DNA from: Xanthomonas bonasiae
Lineage (GTDB): Bacteria; Pseudomonadota; Gammaproteobacteria; Xanthomonadales; Xanthomonadaceae
Direction of reading: 5' to 3'
Assembly (NCBI RefSeq): GCF_017163705.1
Contig: NZ_JAFIWB010000002.1
Span: 248,001 to 312,000, forward strand
DNA length: 64,000 bases
How positions within the stretch are numbered: position 1 is the stretch's first letter; every line of letters begins with the position of its first letter. The notes below the pieces were generated by a model, which saw only the letters and a list, made by a program, of their open reading frames with translations, was not told the origin of the DNA and ran no database searches. Of this stretch, positions 21,737 through 29,228 are shown in pieces. Made by a program: the position numbers and the translations under genes.

Positions 21737-22702
21737 ATGTCCGACAACTCCCCCCGCCTGCTAACCGTCGCGATCACCTCGCGTGCCCTGTTCGATCTGG
21801 AAGAGGGCCATGCCCTGTTCGAGCAGCAGGGAGTGGAGGCGTACAGCGCGTACCAGCGCGAGCGCGAGGACGATGTGCTGGCGCCGGGCGTGGCGTTCCC
21901 GGTGGTGCGCAAGCTGCTGGCGCTGAACCAGGGCACGCCGCCGGAGACGCCGCCGGTGGAGGTGATCCTGCTGTCGCGCAATTCCGCCGATACGGGGCTG
22001 CGCATCTTCAATTCGATCCAGCACTACGGGCTGGGCATCGTCCGCGCCACCTTCACCTCCGGCGAGGCCACCTGGCCCTACGTCAAGCCGTTCGGCACCG
22101 ACCTGTTCCTGTCGGCGAATCCGGAATCGGTGCGGCGCGCGCTGAGCCACGGCATCGCCGCGGCGACGATCCTGCCCAAGCCGCCGGGCGAACATGCGCA
22201 GGAAGCGGCCGCGGCGGCCGGAGCGATCGATTCGGAGCGGTTGTCCACGCAGCTGCGCATCGCCTTCGACGGCGATGCGGTGATCTTCGGCGACGAGGGC
22301 GAGCGCTTCTCGCGCGAGCAGGGCGTGGAGGCGTTCGGCCGCTACGAGCGCGAGAACGCGCGCGAGCCGCTGACCGGCGGGCCGTTCCGCAATTTCCTGT
22401 CCGCGCTGCATGCCTTGCAGTCCGCGTTCCCGGCTGGCGAAGCCTCGCCGATCCGCACCGCGCTGGTCACCGCGCGCTCGGCGCCGGCGCACGAGCGGGT
22501 GATCCGCACGCTGCGCGAATGGGGCGTGCGCCTGGACGAGGCGCTGTTCCTGGGCGGCCGCCACAAGGGGCCGTTCCTGCAGGCGTTCGGCGCCGACATC
22601 TTCTTCGACGACTCGCAGCACAACATCGACAGCGCCGCGCGCGAGCGGGTGGCCGCCGGGCATGTGCCGCACGGCGTGGCCAACCTCATCGCCAAGCCGT
22701 GA
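21737..22702 (+). CDS. 5'-nucleotidase, cytosolic NT5 family (321 aa)
   Basis: Belongs to the family related to vertebrate cytosolic 5'-nucleotidase 1 (PF06189 type). Visible blocks are LLTVAITSRALFDLEEGHALF with the HAD-like first motif in altered form, VILLSRNSADTGLRIFNSIQHYGL, FTSGEATWPYVKPFGTDLFLS, RIAFDGDAVIFGDE and LFLGGRHKGPFLQAFGADIFFDD. It likely dephosphorylates nucleoside monophosphates in the cytoplasm. The ATG at 21737 is chosen because upstream codons fall in the heptad repeat. Its stop overlaps the next gene's GTG as GTGA. Confidence 0.85.
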   Translation: MSDNSPRLLTVAITSRALFDLEEGHALFEQQGVEAYSAYQREREDDVLAPGVAFPVVRKLLALNQGTPPETPPVEVILLSRNSADTGLRIFNSIQHYGLGIVRATFTSGEATWPYVKPFGTDLFLSANPESVRRALSHGIAAATILPKPPGEHAQEAAAAAGAIDSERLSTQLRIAFDGDAVIFGDEGERFSREQGVEAFGRYERENAREPLTGGPFRNFLSALHALQSAFPAGEASPIRTALVTARSAPAHERVIRTLREWGVRLDEALFLGGRHKGPFLQAFGADIFFDDSQHNIDSAARERVAAGHVPHGVANLIAKP

Positions 22703-23508
22703 GCGCGGCCTCCGGCGGCGGCGCAGGCCGCTGGGCCACGCTGCGCCAGTTGCTGAGGCCGGACCGCGCGCAGACGCAGGCGCTGCGCCCGGGACGGCCG
22801 TACGTGGAGCGCGGCTGGCGCTACACCAGCCTGCAGTTCAAGGGCGAGGTGACGCAAAGCCGGATGCTCACCTGGTGGCCGCACGTGCTGGAAGTGGACT
22901 ACACCCGCAGCATGCTCGGCGCTCTGCTGCTGCGGCCGGAGCCGCGCTGCATCGGCATCGTCGGCCTGGGCGGCGGCTCGCAGGCCAAGTTCTGCTACCG
23001 GCACCTGCCGCGGGCGCGCATCGAGGCGATCGAGGCCGATGCCGACGTGCTGGCGCTGCGCGACGCCTTCCACATCCCGGCCGACGACGCGCGTTTCCAG
23101 GCGCTGCACGGCGACGGTGCGCAGCTGCTGCCGCAGCGCCGCGGCCGCTACGACCTGCTGCTGCTCGATGCCTACGATGCCGACGGCATCCCCGCGGCGA
23201 TGCGCACGCGCGGTTTCTACGACGATTGCCATGCCGCGCTGACGCCCGGCGGCGTGCTGGCGGTGAACCTGTACGACACCGACACCCGCCAGCACGTGGC
23301 GCACCTGCGCAAGATCTTCGGCGGCCGGGTGCTGCGCATGGACGAGCCGGAACTGGACAACCACGTGGTGTTCGCCTGGACCGGCGATCTGCCGGTGCTG
23401 GACGCGCGCGCGGCATTGGCGCACCTGCCGTGGTCGGCGCGCTGGCAGTTGCGCGTACCGTTCCGGCGCGTGCAGCAGGCGTTCGAAACGACCGCCTGGC
23501 GCCGCTGA
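22699..23508 (+). CDS. Spermidine synthase-like methyltransferase-fold protein (269 aa)
   Basis: A Rossmann methyltransferase fold with motif I VGLGGGSQAKFCYRH, an acidic residue at the end of strand 2 (IEADADV), and LLLLDAYDADGIP, the pattern of polyamine synthase-like proteins. The long N-terminal domain of true spermidine synthases is reduced, and I cannot confirm polyamine-binding residues, so an aminopropyltransferase role is not secure. It starts with GTG overlapping the nucleotidase stop, which suggests coupled translation. It ends facing the DUF2939 gene. Confidence 0.7.
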   Translation: MSAASGGGAGRWATLRQLLRPDRAQTQALRPGRPYVERGWRYTSLQFKGEVTQSRMLTWWPHVLEVDYTRSMLGALLLRPEPRCIGIVGLGGGSQAKFCYRHLPRARIEAIEADADVLALRDAFHIPADDARFQALHGDGAQLLPQRRGRYDLLLLDAYDADGIPAAMRTRGFYDDCHAALTPGGVLAVNLYDTDTRQHVAHLRKIFGGRVLRMDEPELDNHVVFAWTGDLPVLDARAALAHLPWSARWQLRVPFRRVQQAFETTAWRR

Positions 23509-23535
23509 GCGGCGCGTCGCTGCGATATGCCGCCC

Positions 23536-23620
23536 GTCACTGTGGCAGCGGCTTCGGTCGCGACCGGCGGAGGCGGATACCATCCTGGCTCCCGAGGCCA
23601 CGTAGAGCCGCTCCTACAAC
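23536..23620. repeat. Decayed REP-like inverted pair between convergent genes
   Basis: GGCAGCGGCTTCGGTCGCGACC at the left and GTAGAGCCGCTCCTAC at the right resemble a degraded GTAGGAGCGGCTTCAGCC REP pair. They span the gap between two convergent genes and reach the stop of the DUF2939 gene. Confidence 0.5.
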
Positions 23621-24150
23621 GGCAGCAGGATATTGCTGAGCTTCCAACGCAGCCCGTCGCGGGTGAAGACGCAGGGCACCGCGGTGCCGTCGGCGGTGTG
23701 GAGGGTGGCGACGAAGCGCGAGGTCGATTCGAAGCGGTGCTCGGCCTGCCGCAACGGTTGCGGCGGACGCGGCGCGGCATAGGTGTCGCCGCCGACGGTG
23801 TCGCCGCTGGCGCGCTTCCACAGCGCGTCGCCCTGCAGCAAGGCGCCGATCCCGGCCGGGGTGACCATCGCATCCACGCCCATGCCGCTGACGCTGCCGG
23901 CCAGCGACAGCAGCGCGCCGCCGAACAGGCCGGCCTGCAGGTCCGGCCCGGCGCGGCGCAGCAATGCATCGTCGACCTGCGCCTTCAGGTTGACCCGCAA
24001 GGTGGGGAAGTCGACGTAGCGCTCCAGCGCCGCCGCATCGCGCTGTTCCAGCGCCTGGCTGATGCCGCGGATCGCCAGGTAGGGCCCGGCGACGACGTAG
24101 CCGCCGAGCGCGAGCAGGGCGAGGAACAGCAAGGCCAGCCATTTTTTCAT
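23614..24150 (-). CDS. DUF2939 family membrane-anchored protein (178 aa)
   Basis: The N-terminus MKKWLALLFLALLALGGYVVAGPYLAI forms a signal anchor and leads into the PYLAIRGISQALEQRDAAALERYVDF block that typifies DUF2939 (PF11159 type). The rest is a periplasmic alpha/beta domain with a possible ligand pocket, as in NTF2-like or nuclear-transport-fold proteins. Function is unknown. Both sides are bordered by REP palindromes, which may protect or separate its mRNA. Confidence 0.8.
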   Translation of the reverse strand: MKKWLALLFLALLALGGYVVAGPYLAIRGISQALEQRDAAALERYVDFPTLRVNLKAQVDDALLRRAGPDLQAGLFGGALLSLAGSVSGMGVDAMVTPAGIGALLQGDALWKRASGDTVGGDTYAAPRPPQPLRQAEHRFESTSRFVATLHTADGTAVPCVFTRDGLRWKLSNILLPL

Positions 24151-24178
24151 CGTGTGCCTCGGTGCGGATGCATCTTTT

Positions 24179-24244
24179 GTAGGAGCGGCTTCAGCCGCGA
24201 CAGGCGTTACCGATGATGCCTGTCGCGGCTGAAGCCGCTCCTAC
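24179..24244. repeat. REP pair (BIME) with perfect 27-bp arms
   Basis: The arm at 24179-24205, starting GTAGGAGCGGCTTCAGCC, is repeated exactly in inverted orientation at 24218-24244, with 12 bases between. Such pairs are mobilised by REP-associated tyrosine transposases (RAYTs). None is encoded in this window. It lies between the 3' end of the DUF2461 gene and the start of the DUF2939 gene. Confidence 0.88.
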
Positions 24245-24261
24245 AGGGAAAGCGGACTGCC

Positions 24262-24948
24262 TCAAAATTCCAGATCCAGGGCCGCGCACAAATAGTCCAC
24301 GAACGGGGCCAGCGTCTGCAGATCGGCCGCCACCAGCGAGCGCAGTTTCGGCCCGGTCATGGTGGCGTCGTCGAGCTGGCGCCAGAACACCCAGTTCTTG
24401 TGCTTGAGGTCGTCGATGAACTCGAACTCGGCGGGGAAGCCGCGCGGCGGCCGCACCAGCATTTCCGTGGCCTCGAAATCGAAGCGGCGGCGTAGCTTCG
24501 GCGCGTGCGCGGCGGCTTTCCAGCTGCCCGGGTTGTCGAAGATGAACTGGCGCACCTTGCGCTGCGTGTCCGGCTCCGGATGCCACAGGCCGGCGCCGAC
24601 GAAGCTCTCGCCCGGCTGCAGGTGGATGTAGAACGACGGCGCCGGTACCTGTTTGCGCCGCTCGTGGAACAGGCGTGCGCCCTGCCAGGTCTTGTACGGC
24701 GATTTGTCGTGGGAGAAGCGCGCGTCGCGATGGATGCGGAACAGCGAGCCGCCGACGCCGCGCGGGTCGGAGCGGAAATGGTCGCTGACCTGGGCCAGGT
24801 CCGGCTGCAGGTCGGTGATCAGGCGCAGGAACGGCTGGCGCACGTGCTCCTCGTACTTGTGCCGGTTGTCGTTGAACCAGGCCTTGTCGTTGTGCCGCGC
24901 CAGGGCACGCAGGAACTTGAAGCTGGCGTCGCTGAAATAAGAGGTCAT
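24262..24948 (-). CDS. DUF2461 / TIGR02453 family protein (228 aa)
   Basis: Diagnostic blocks of the family are present: FSDASFKFLRALARHNDKAWFNDNRHKYEE at the N-terminus, FRIHRDARFSHDKSPYKTWQGARL in the middle and FYIHLQPGESFVGAGLWHPEPD after it. No enzymatic activity is known for the family. The protein looks cytoplasmic. Its start overlaps the stop of exonuclease I by ATGA, so the two are translated in tandem. This may hint at a nucleic-acid-related role but does not prove one. Confidence 0.85.
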   Translation of the reverse strand: MTSYFSDASFKFLRALARHNDKAWFNDNRHKYEEHVRQPFLRLITDLQPDLAQVSDHFRSDPRGVGGSLFRIHRDARFSHDKSPYKTWQGARLFHERRKQVPAPSFYIHLQPGESFVGAGLWHPEPDTQRKVRQFIFDNPGSWKAAAHAPKLRRRFDFEATEMLVRPPRGFPAEFEFIDDLKHKNWVFWRQLDDATMTGPKLRSLVAADLQTLAPFVDYLCAALDLEF

Positions 24949-26384
24949 AGAGTCCGTTGCAGGTCCTGGCCCCAGGCGGCCAGCTGATCGAGCAGGGCTT
25001 GCTTGGTAGCATCATCGGAGTGAGCCAGACGTAAATCGGCGAGCTGCGCGAAGTAGCCGTCCAGGCCGAGTTCGGACAGGCCGCTGTCGCCGTGCAGGCG
25101 CCGGCGCCGGTAATCGTCCCAGCGGTTCTGCTCGACGATGGACAGCGTCTGCGGCCAGTTGCGCGCGCGGTAGCGGAACAACAGCTCGGGCAGGCGCGGA
25201 TCGCGGAAGCCGGTTTCCAGCGGCGCCAGCTGTGCCGGCGGGGTCGCGCGCACCTGCGCCATCGCGCGCTTGTCGGTGTCGGCCAGGAAGCCGTCGTACA
25301 GCGAGGCATCCACGTCGGCCGGAGCCGCCGCGCGTTCGTTGCCGAACACGCGGCGGACCTTCTCGGCCAGTTCCGGCCCGGCCTCGCGCAGGCGCGCGGC
25401 CTTGGCCAGGATCTGCGCCGGGTCGATCTGCAGGCGGGCGAAATCCGCATCGCGCAGGTGCGACCAGGCGACCAGCGCCGGCGCCTTGTTCAGGTGCACT
25501 TCCTTCAGCGGGATGCGCTGCTCGCCTTCGGGCAGGTCGGCCTGCGGGGTGTACAGGCGGTCGGCGATCTGCTCCGGGGTGTAGCGCAGCAGCGGCTCGA
25601 TATCGCCTTCCAGGTCGAACACCAGCACCCGGCTGTCGATCCGCGGATGCCGCGCCAGCGGCAGCACCGGTGCGGCGCACAGGCGCGCGGCCGGATAGCG
25701 CATCGACACGTGCAGCACGGGCTGCATCGCCACCACGTCGAGCAGGCCGCCGCAGAAGCGCTTGTCGCGCAGTTTCAGCGCGTAGTCCCACAGCCGCGGT
25801 TGCCGCTCGCGGAACAGCCGCGCCATGCCGATGGTGGCATAGACGTCGGACAGCGCCTCGTGCGCGTCGCCGTCGCGCACGCCGTTGGCCAGCGCCAGCT
25901 GTTCCAGCTTGAACGAGGTGGCGCCGTCCTCGCGCTGCGGCCAGACCACGCCGTCCGGGCGCAGCGCGTGCATCAGCCGCAGCATGTCCAGCAGGTCCCA
26001 GCGCGAATTGCCGCCGCGCCACTCGCGCTCGTACGGATCGTGGAAATTGCGGAACAGGCCGTGGCGCACGAATTCGTCGTCGAAGCGCAGCGAGTTGTAG
26101 CCCAGCGTGCAGGTCTGCGGCCGCGCCATCTGCTCGGCGATGCGCGCGAACGCATCGGCCTCGTTGACCCCGTCGCGCAGGGCCTGCTGCGGGGCGATGC
26201 CGGTGATCAGCGTCGCGATCGGCGAGGGCAGCAGGTCGTCGGCCGGCTGCACGAAGAAACTGACCGGCTCCTCGACCACGTTCAGCGCCGCATCGGTGCG
26301 CACCGCCGCGAACTGGGCGATGCGCGTGCGCCGCGGATCGGCACCGAAGGTTTCCAGGTCGTAGAAGAGAAAGCTGTCGGGCAT
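24945..26384 (-). CDS. sbcB: Exodeoxyribonuclease I (479 aa)
   Basis: A DEDDh 3'-5' exonuclease for single-stranded DNA, acting in recombination and mismatch repair. Motif I is FYDLETFG (Asp9, Glu11), motif II is GYNSLRFDDEFVRHGLF, and motif III is the late HEALSDV His/Asp pair. The SH3-like and C-terminal helical parts (ALVAWSHLRDADF, RYRARNWPQTL) also match E. coli ExoI in order and length (475 aa). It is the upstream partner of the DUF2461 gene. Confidence 0.95.
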   Translation of the reverse strand: MPDSFLFYDLETFGADPRRTRIAQFAAVRTDAALNVVEEPVSFFVQPADDLLPSPIATLITGIAPQQALRDGVNEADAFARIAEQMARPQTCTLGYNSLRFDDEFVRHGLFRNFHDPYEREWRGGNSRWDLLDMLRLMHALRPDGVVWPQREDGATSFKLEQLALANGVRDGDAHEALSDVYATIGMARLFRERQPRLWDYALKLRDKRFCGGLLDVVAMQPVLHVSMRYPAARLCAAPVLPLARHPRIDSRVLVFDLEGDIEPLLRYTPEQIADRLYTPQADLPEGEQRIPLKEVHLNKAPALVAWSHLRDADFARLQIDPAQILAKAARLREAGPELAEKVRRVFGNERAAAPADVDASLYDGFLADTDKRAMAQVRATPPAQLAPLETGFRDPRLPELLFRYRARNWPQTLSIVEQNRWDDYRRRRLHGDSGLSELGLDGYFAQLADLRLAHSDDATKQALLDQLAAWGQDLQRTL

Positions 26385-26428
26385 GGTCGGACCAGAGCGG
26401 TGTGGGTGGTGCGTGCGGGCTGGCTTTT

Positions 26429-26494
26429 GCGGGAGCGGCTTCAGCCGCGGCCAACGCTACCGGTAATGCCGGTCGCGGCTGAAGCCGCTCCTAC
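26429..26494. repeat. REP pair between kmo and sbcB
   Basis: GGGAGCGGCTTCAGCCGCGG at 26431-26450 and its inverted near-copy ending GAAGCCGCTCCTAC at 26471-26494. Same family and same about 65-bp design as the pair at 24179. It sits between the kmo 3' end and the sbcB start. Confidence 0.85.
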
Positions 26495-26512
26495 AGGGTA
26501 AGGCAGACAGGC

Positions 26513-27892
26513 TCAATGCGCGCCGTCCAGCGGTGCCAGGCGCTCGTGCACGGTGCGTTCCAGCCAGGCCCAGTCGATCCGCGACAGGTCGCTGTGGCCC
26601 TGCGTGGCCTGCACCAGGATCTGGCGCTGGATCTCGCTGCGCTCCAACGCCAGCGCGTACGGCGTGCGCAGGAAAGTGACCATGGTGTAGTGCGGCACGA
26701 AGCGGGTCGGGTGGCGCTCCTGCAGCGCCTGTTCCAGTTCGCGCTGCAGCAGGAAGCCGGCATCGCCGACGCGGTCGCGCATCTCGATGTAGTTCTCCAG
26801 CGCCATCTGCTGGATCGCGCTGGCGTTGGGCTTGCGCTCGGCCTCGAATGCGGCGTGGGCGCGGCCCAGGTCCGGCTCGCGCTGCAGGTGCGCGGCCAGG
26901 GCCACGCAATCCTCGAACGCGCAGTTCATGCCCTGGCCGTGGAACGGCACCATCGCATGCGCGGCATCGCCGAGCAGCACCGCGCGCCCGTCCAGGTGCC
27001 AGCGTTCCAGGCGCAGCGTGCCGAGCAGGCCCGGCGGGTGCTGTTCCCAGTGTTCGGCCAGTTGCGGCATCAGCGGCAGCGCATCGGCGAAGTCGCGTTC
27101 GAACAGCGCCAGGGCTTCCGCGCCGCTGCGGGTGGTGGCGAAACTGGGCTCGCCTTCGTTCGGCAGGAACAGGGTGACGGTGAAGGTGCCTTCGTCGTTG
27201 GGCAGGGCGATGCACATGTAGTGCCCGCGCGGCCAGATGTGCAGCGCGTTGGCCTCGATGCGGAAGCCGCCGTCGGGGTTGGGCGGGATCTCCAGTTCCT
27301 TGTACGAATGGTCCAGGAACTCGGTGTGCTCGGCCATCGGCGACTTGCGCTGCATCGCCGCGCGCAGCGCCGAGCCGGCGCCGTCGGCGCCGATCATGCT
27401 GCGGAAGCGGATGTCGTGCGGCTGGTCGTCGCGGTCGTCGATGAAGCGTGCGTAGCCGGCGTCGAAGTCCACCGTGTGCAGGCGCCGGTAGAAGTGGATC
27501 TGCGCGCCGGCCTGTTCGGCCAGCTGCAGCAGGGTGATGTTGAGGTCGTTGCGGTGCACCGACCAGATCACTTCGCTGTCGTCGCGGCCATAGCGCTGCA
27601 GTTGCTGGCGGCCGTCGGCGAAATGCACCATGCGCCCGCGCATCATCACCGCCTTGGCCATCACCGCGGCGTCGGCGCCGGCCTGGCGCAGCGCGTGCAG
27701 GCCGCGCTCGGCCAGCGCCAGGTTGATCGAGCGGCCGCGCTCGTAGTTCTGGATGCGCGGATCGCCGCGGCGCTCGTAGACGGTGACGCGCCAGCCCTGG
27801 CGCGAGAGCAGGATGGCGAGCAGGGAACCGGCCAGGCCGGCGCCGATCAGGGTGATGCTGCGGGGGGAGGCGCTCAAGGAGAAATCCGGCAT
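26513..27892 (-). CDS. kmo: Kynurenine 3-monooxygenase (459 aa)
   Basis: A FAD aromatic hydroxylase that converts kynurenine to 3-hydroxykynurenine with NADPH and oxygen. The FAD dinucleotide motif IGAGLAGSLLA is near residues 17-27. ERGRSINLALAERG and the second FAD motif GDAAHAMVPFHGQGMN follow as expected in Kmo. YIEMRDRVGD and HYTMVTFLRTPY near the C-terminus are also Kmo-like. It is the last gene of a leftward cluster with kynU and haaO, which suggests the product goes on to quinolinate and NAD. Confidence 0.93.
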   Translation of the reverse strand: MPDFSLSASPRSITLIGAGLAGSLLAILLSRQGWRVTVYERRGDPRIQNYERGRSINLALAERGLHALRQAGADAAVMAKAVMMRGRMVHFADGRQQLQRYGRDDSEVIWSVHRNDLNITLLQLAEQAGAQIHFYRRLHTVDFDAGYARFIDDRDDQPHDIRFRSMIGADGAGSALRAAMQRKSPMAEHTEFLDHSYKELEIPPNPDGGFRIEANALHIWPRGHYMCIALPNDEGTFTVTLFLPNEGEPSFATTRSGAEALALFERDFADALPLMPQLAEHWEQHPPGLLGTLRLERWHLDGRAVLLGDAAHAMVPFHGQGMNCAFEDCVALAAHLQREPDLGRAHAAFEAERKPNASAIQQMALENYIEMRDRVGDAGFLLQRELEQALQERHPTRFVPHYTMVTFLRTPYALALERSEIQRQILVQATQGHSDLSRIDWAWLERTVHERLAPLDGAH

Positions 27893-27926
27893 GACGCGCG
27901 GCGGTGGCCGCGCAGGAGGGGGCGGC

Positions 27927-29198
27927 TCAGACGCCGGCCCAGGTTTCCGCTTCCTCGACGAAGCGGTAGACGTCGCGATAGCGGGTGTACAGCGGCACCG
28001 GGCTGATCCGGATCACGTCCGGCTCGCGCCAGTCGCCGAGCACGCCGACCGATTGCAGGTACTCGAACAGCGCACGGCCGCGTTCGCGGCCGCCGATCAC
28101 GCGCAGCGACAGCTGGCAGCCGCGCTGCGCCGGGTCGGCCGGGGTGACGATCTGCAGGGTCTCGGCCAGGCGCGCGCGGATCAGCGTTTCCAGATAGCCG
28201 GTCAGTTGCAGCGACTTGCGCCGCAGCGCCGGCAGCCCGGCGCGTTCGAACAGCTCCAGCGAGGCGCGCAGCGGCGCCATGCTCAGGATCGGCGGATTGC
28301 TCAGTTGCCAGCCGTCGGCGCCGGGCGCGGCGACGAACTCCGGCCGCATCTGGAAGCGGGTGCGCTTGTCGTGGCCCCACCAGCCGGCGAAGCGCGGCGT
28401 GTCGCCGTGGCCATGGCGCTCGTGCACGAACGCGCCGGCGACCGCGCCGGGGCCGGCGTTGAGGTACTTGTAGTGGCACCACACCGCGAAATCGGGCGCG
28501 GTGTCGTGCAGGGTCAAGGGGATGTTGCCGACCGCATGCGCCAGATCGAAACCGACCGCGGCGCCGGCCGCGCGGGCCAGCCGCGCCACCGCGTCCAGGT
28601 CGAAGGCCTGCCCGGTGCGGTACTGCACGCCCGGCCACAGCACCAGCGCCAGGCGCGGGCCGTGTTCGGCGATCGCGCGCTCGATCGCCGCCAGCGACAC
28701 GGTGCCGTCGGCGCCGTCGGGCTGCACTTCGATCAGTTCGGTCGCCGGGTCGAAGCCATGGAAGCGGATCTGCGAGGCCAGCGCATGCTGGTCGGACGGG
28801 AACGCGCCGGCCTCGATCAGGATCGCCGGGCGCTCGCGGGTGGGGCGGTAGAAGCTGACCATCAGCAGGTGCAGGTTCACCGTCAGCGTGTTCATCGCCA
28901 CCACTTCGTGCGGCAGCGCGCCGACCAGCTGCGCCAGCGGCGCGGCCAGCAGTTCGTGGTAGGTCATCCACTGCGTGTCGCCGGTGAAGTGGCCTTCCAC
29001 CGCCAGCGTCGACCACTTGTCCAGCACCTCCTGCACCGCGGCGCGCGCGCCGCGCGGCTGCAGGCCGAGCGAATTGCCGACGAAGTAGGCCTGGTCGGCG
29101 CCCTGGTGCTGCGGGAACAGGAATTCGCGGCGCAGCTCGCGCAGCGGGTCGGCGGCATCGAGCGCGGTGGCGTGGTTGCGGGTCAGGATCTCGTTCAT
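27927..29198 (-). CDS. kynU: Kynureninase (423 aa)
   Basis: A PLP-dependent hydrolase that turns 3-hydroxykynurenine into 3-hydroxyanthranilate and alanine. Blocks seen: YFVGNSLGLQPRGA, the substrate/PLP region FDLAHAVGNIPL, and the PLP lysine in HYKYLNAGPG. RFAGWWGHD and SPVPLYTRYRDV are also typical. The ATG at 29198 is preferred to one 27 bases upstream because the family begins with the NEILTRNHATALD region. Its stop is 34 bases from the kmo start, so the two form one transcript. Confidence 0.93.
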   Translation of the reverse strand: MNEILTRNHATALDAADPLRELRREFLFPQHQGADQAYFVGNSLGLQPRGARAAVQEVLDKWSTLAVEGHFTGDTQWMTYHELLAAPLAQLVGALPHEVVAMNTLTVNLHLLMVSFYRPTRERPAILIEAGAFPSDQHALASQIRFHGFDPATELIEVQPDGADGTVSLAAIERAIAEHGPRLALVLWPGVQYRTGQAFDLDAVARLARAAGAAVGFDLAHAVGNIPLTLHDTAPDFAVWCHYKYLNAGPGAVAGAFVHERHGHGDTPRFAGWWGHDKRTRFQMRPEFVAAPGADGWQLSNPPILSMAPLRASLELFERAGLPALRRKSLQLTGYLETLIRARLAETLQIVTPADPAQRGCQLSLRVIGGRERGRALFEYLQSVGVLGDWREPDVIRISPVPLYTRYRDVYRFVEEAETWAGV

Positions 29199-29228
29199 CG
29201 GCAGCGGGTAACGGGACGAGGGCACAGT

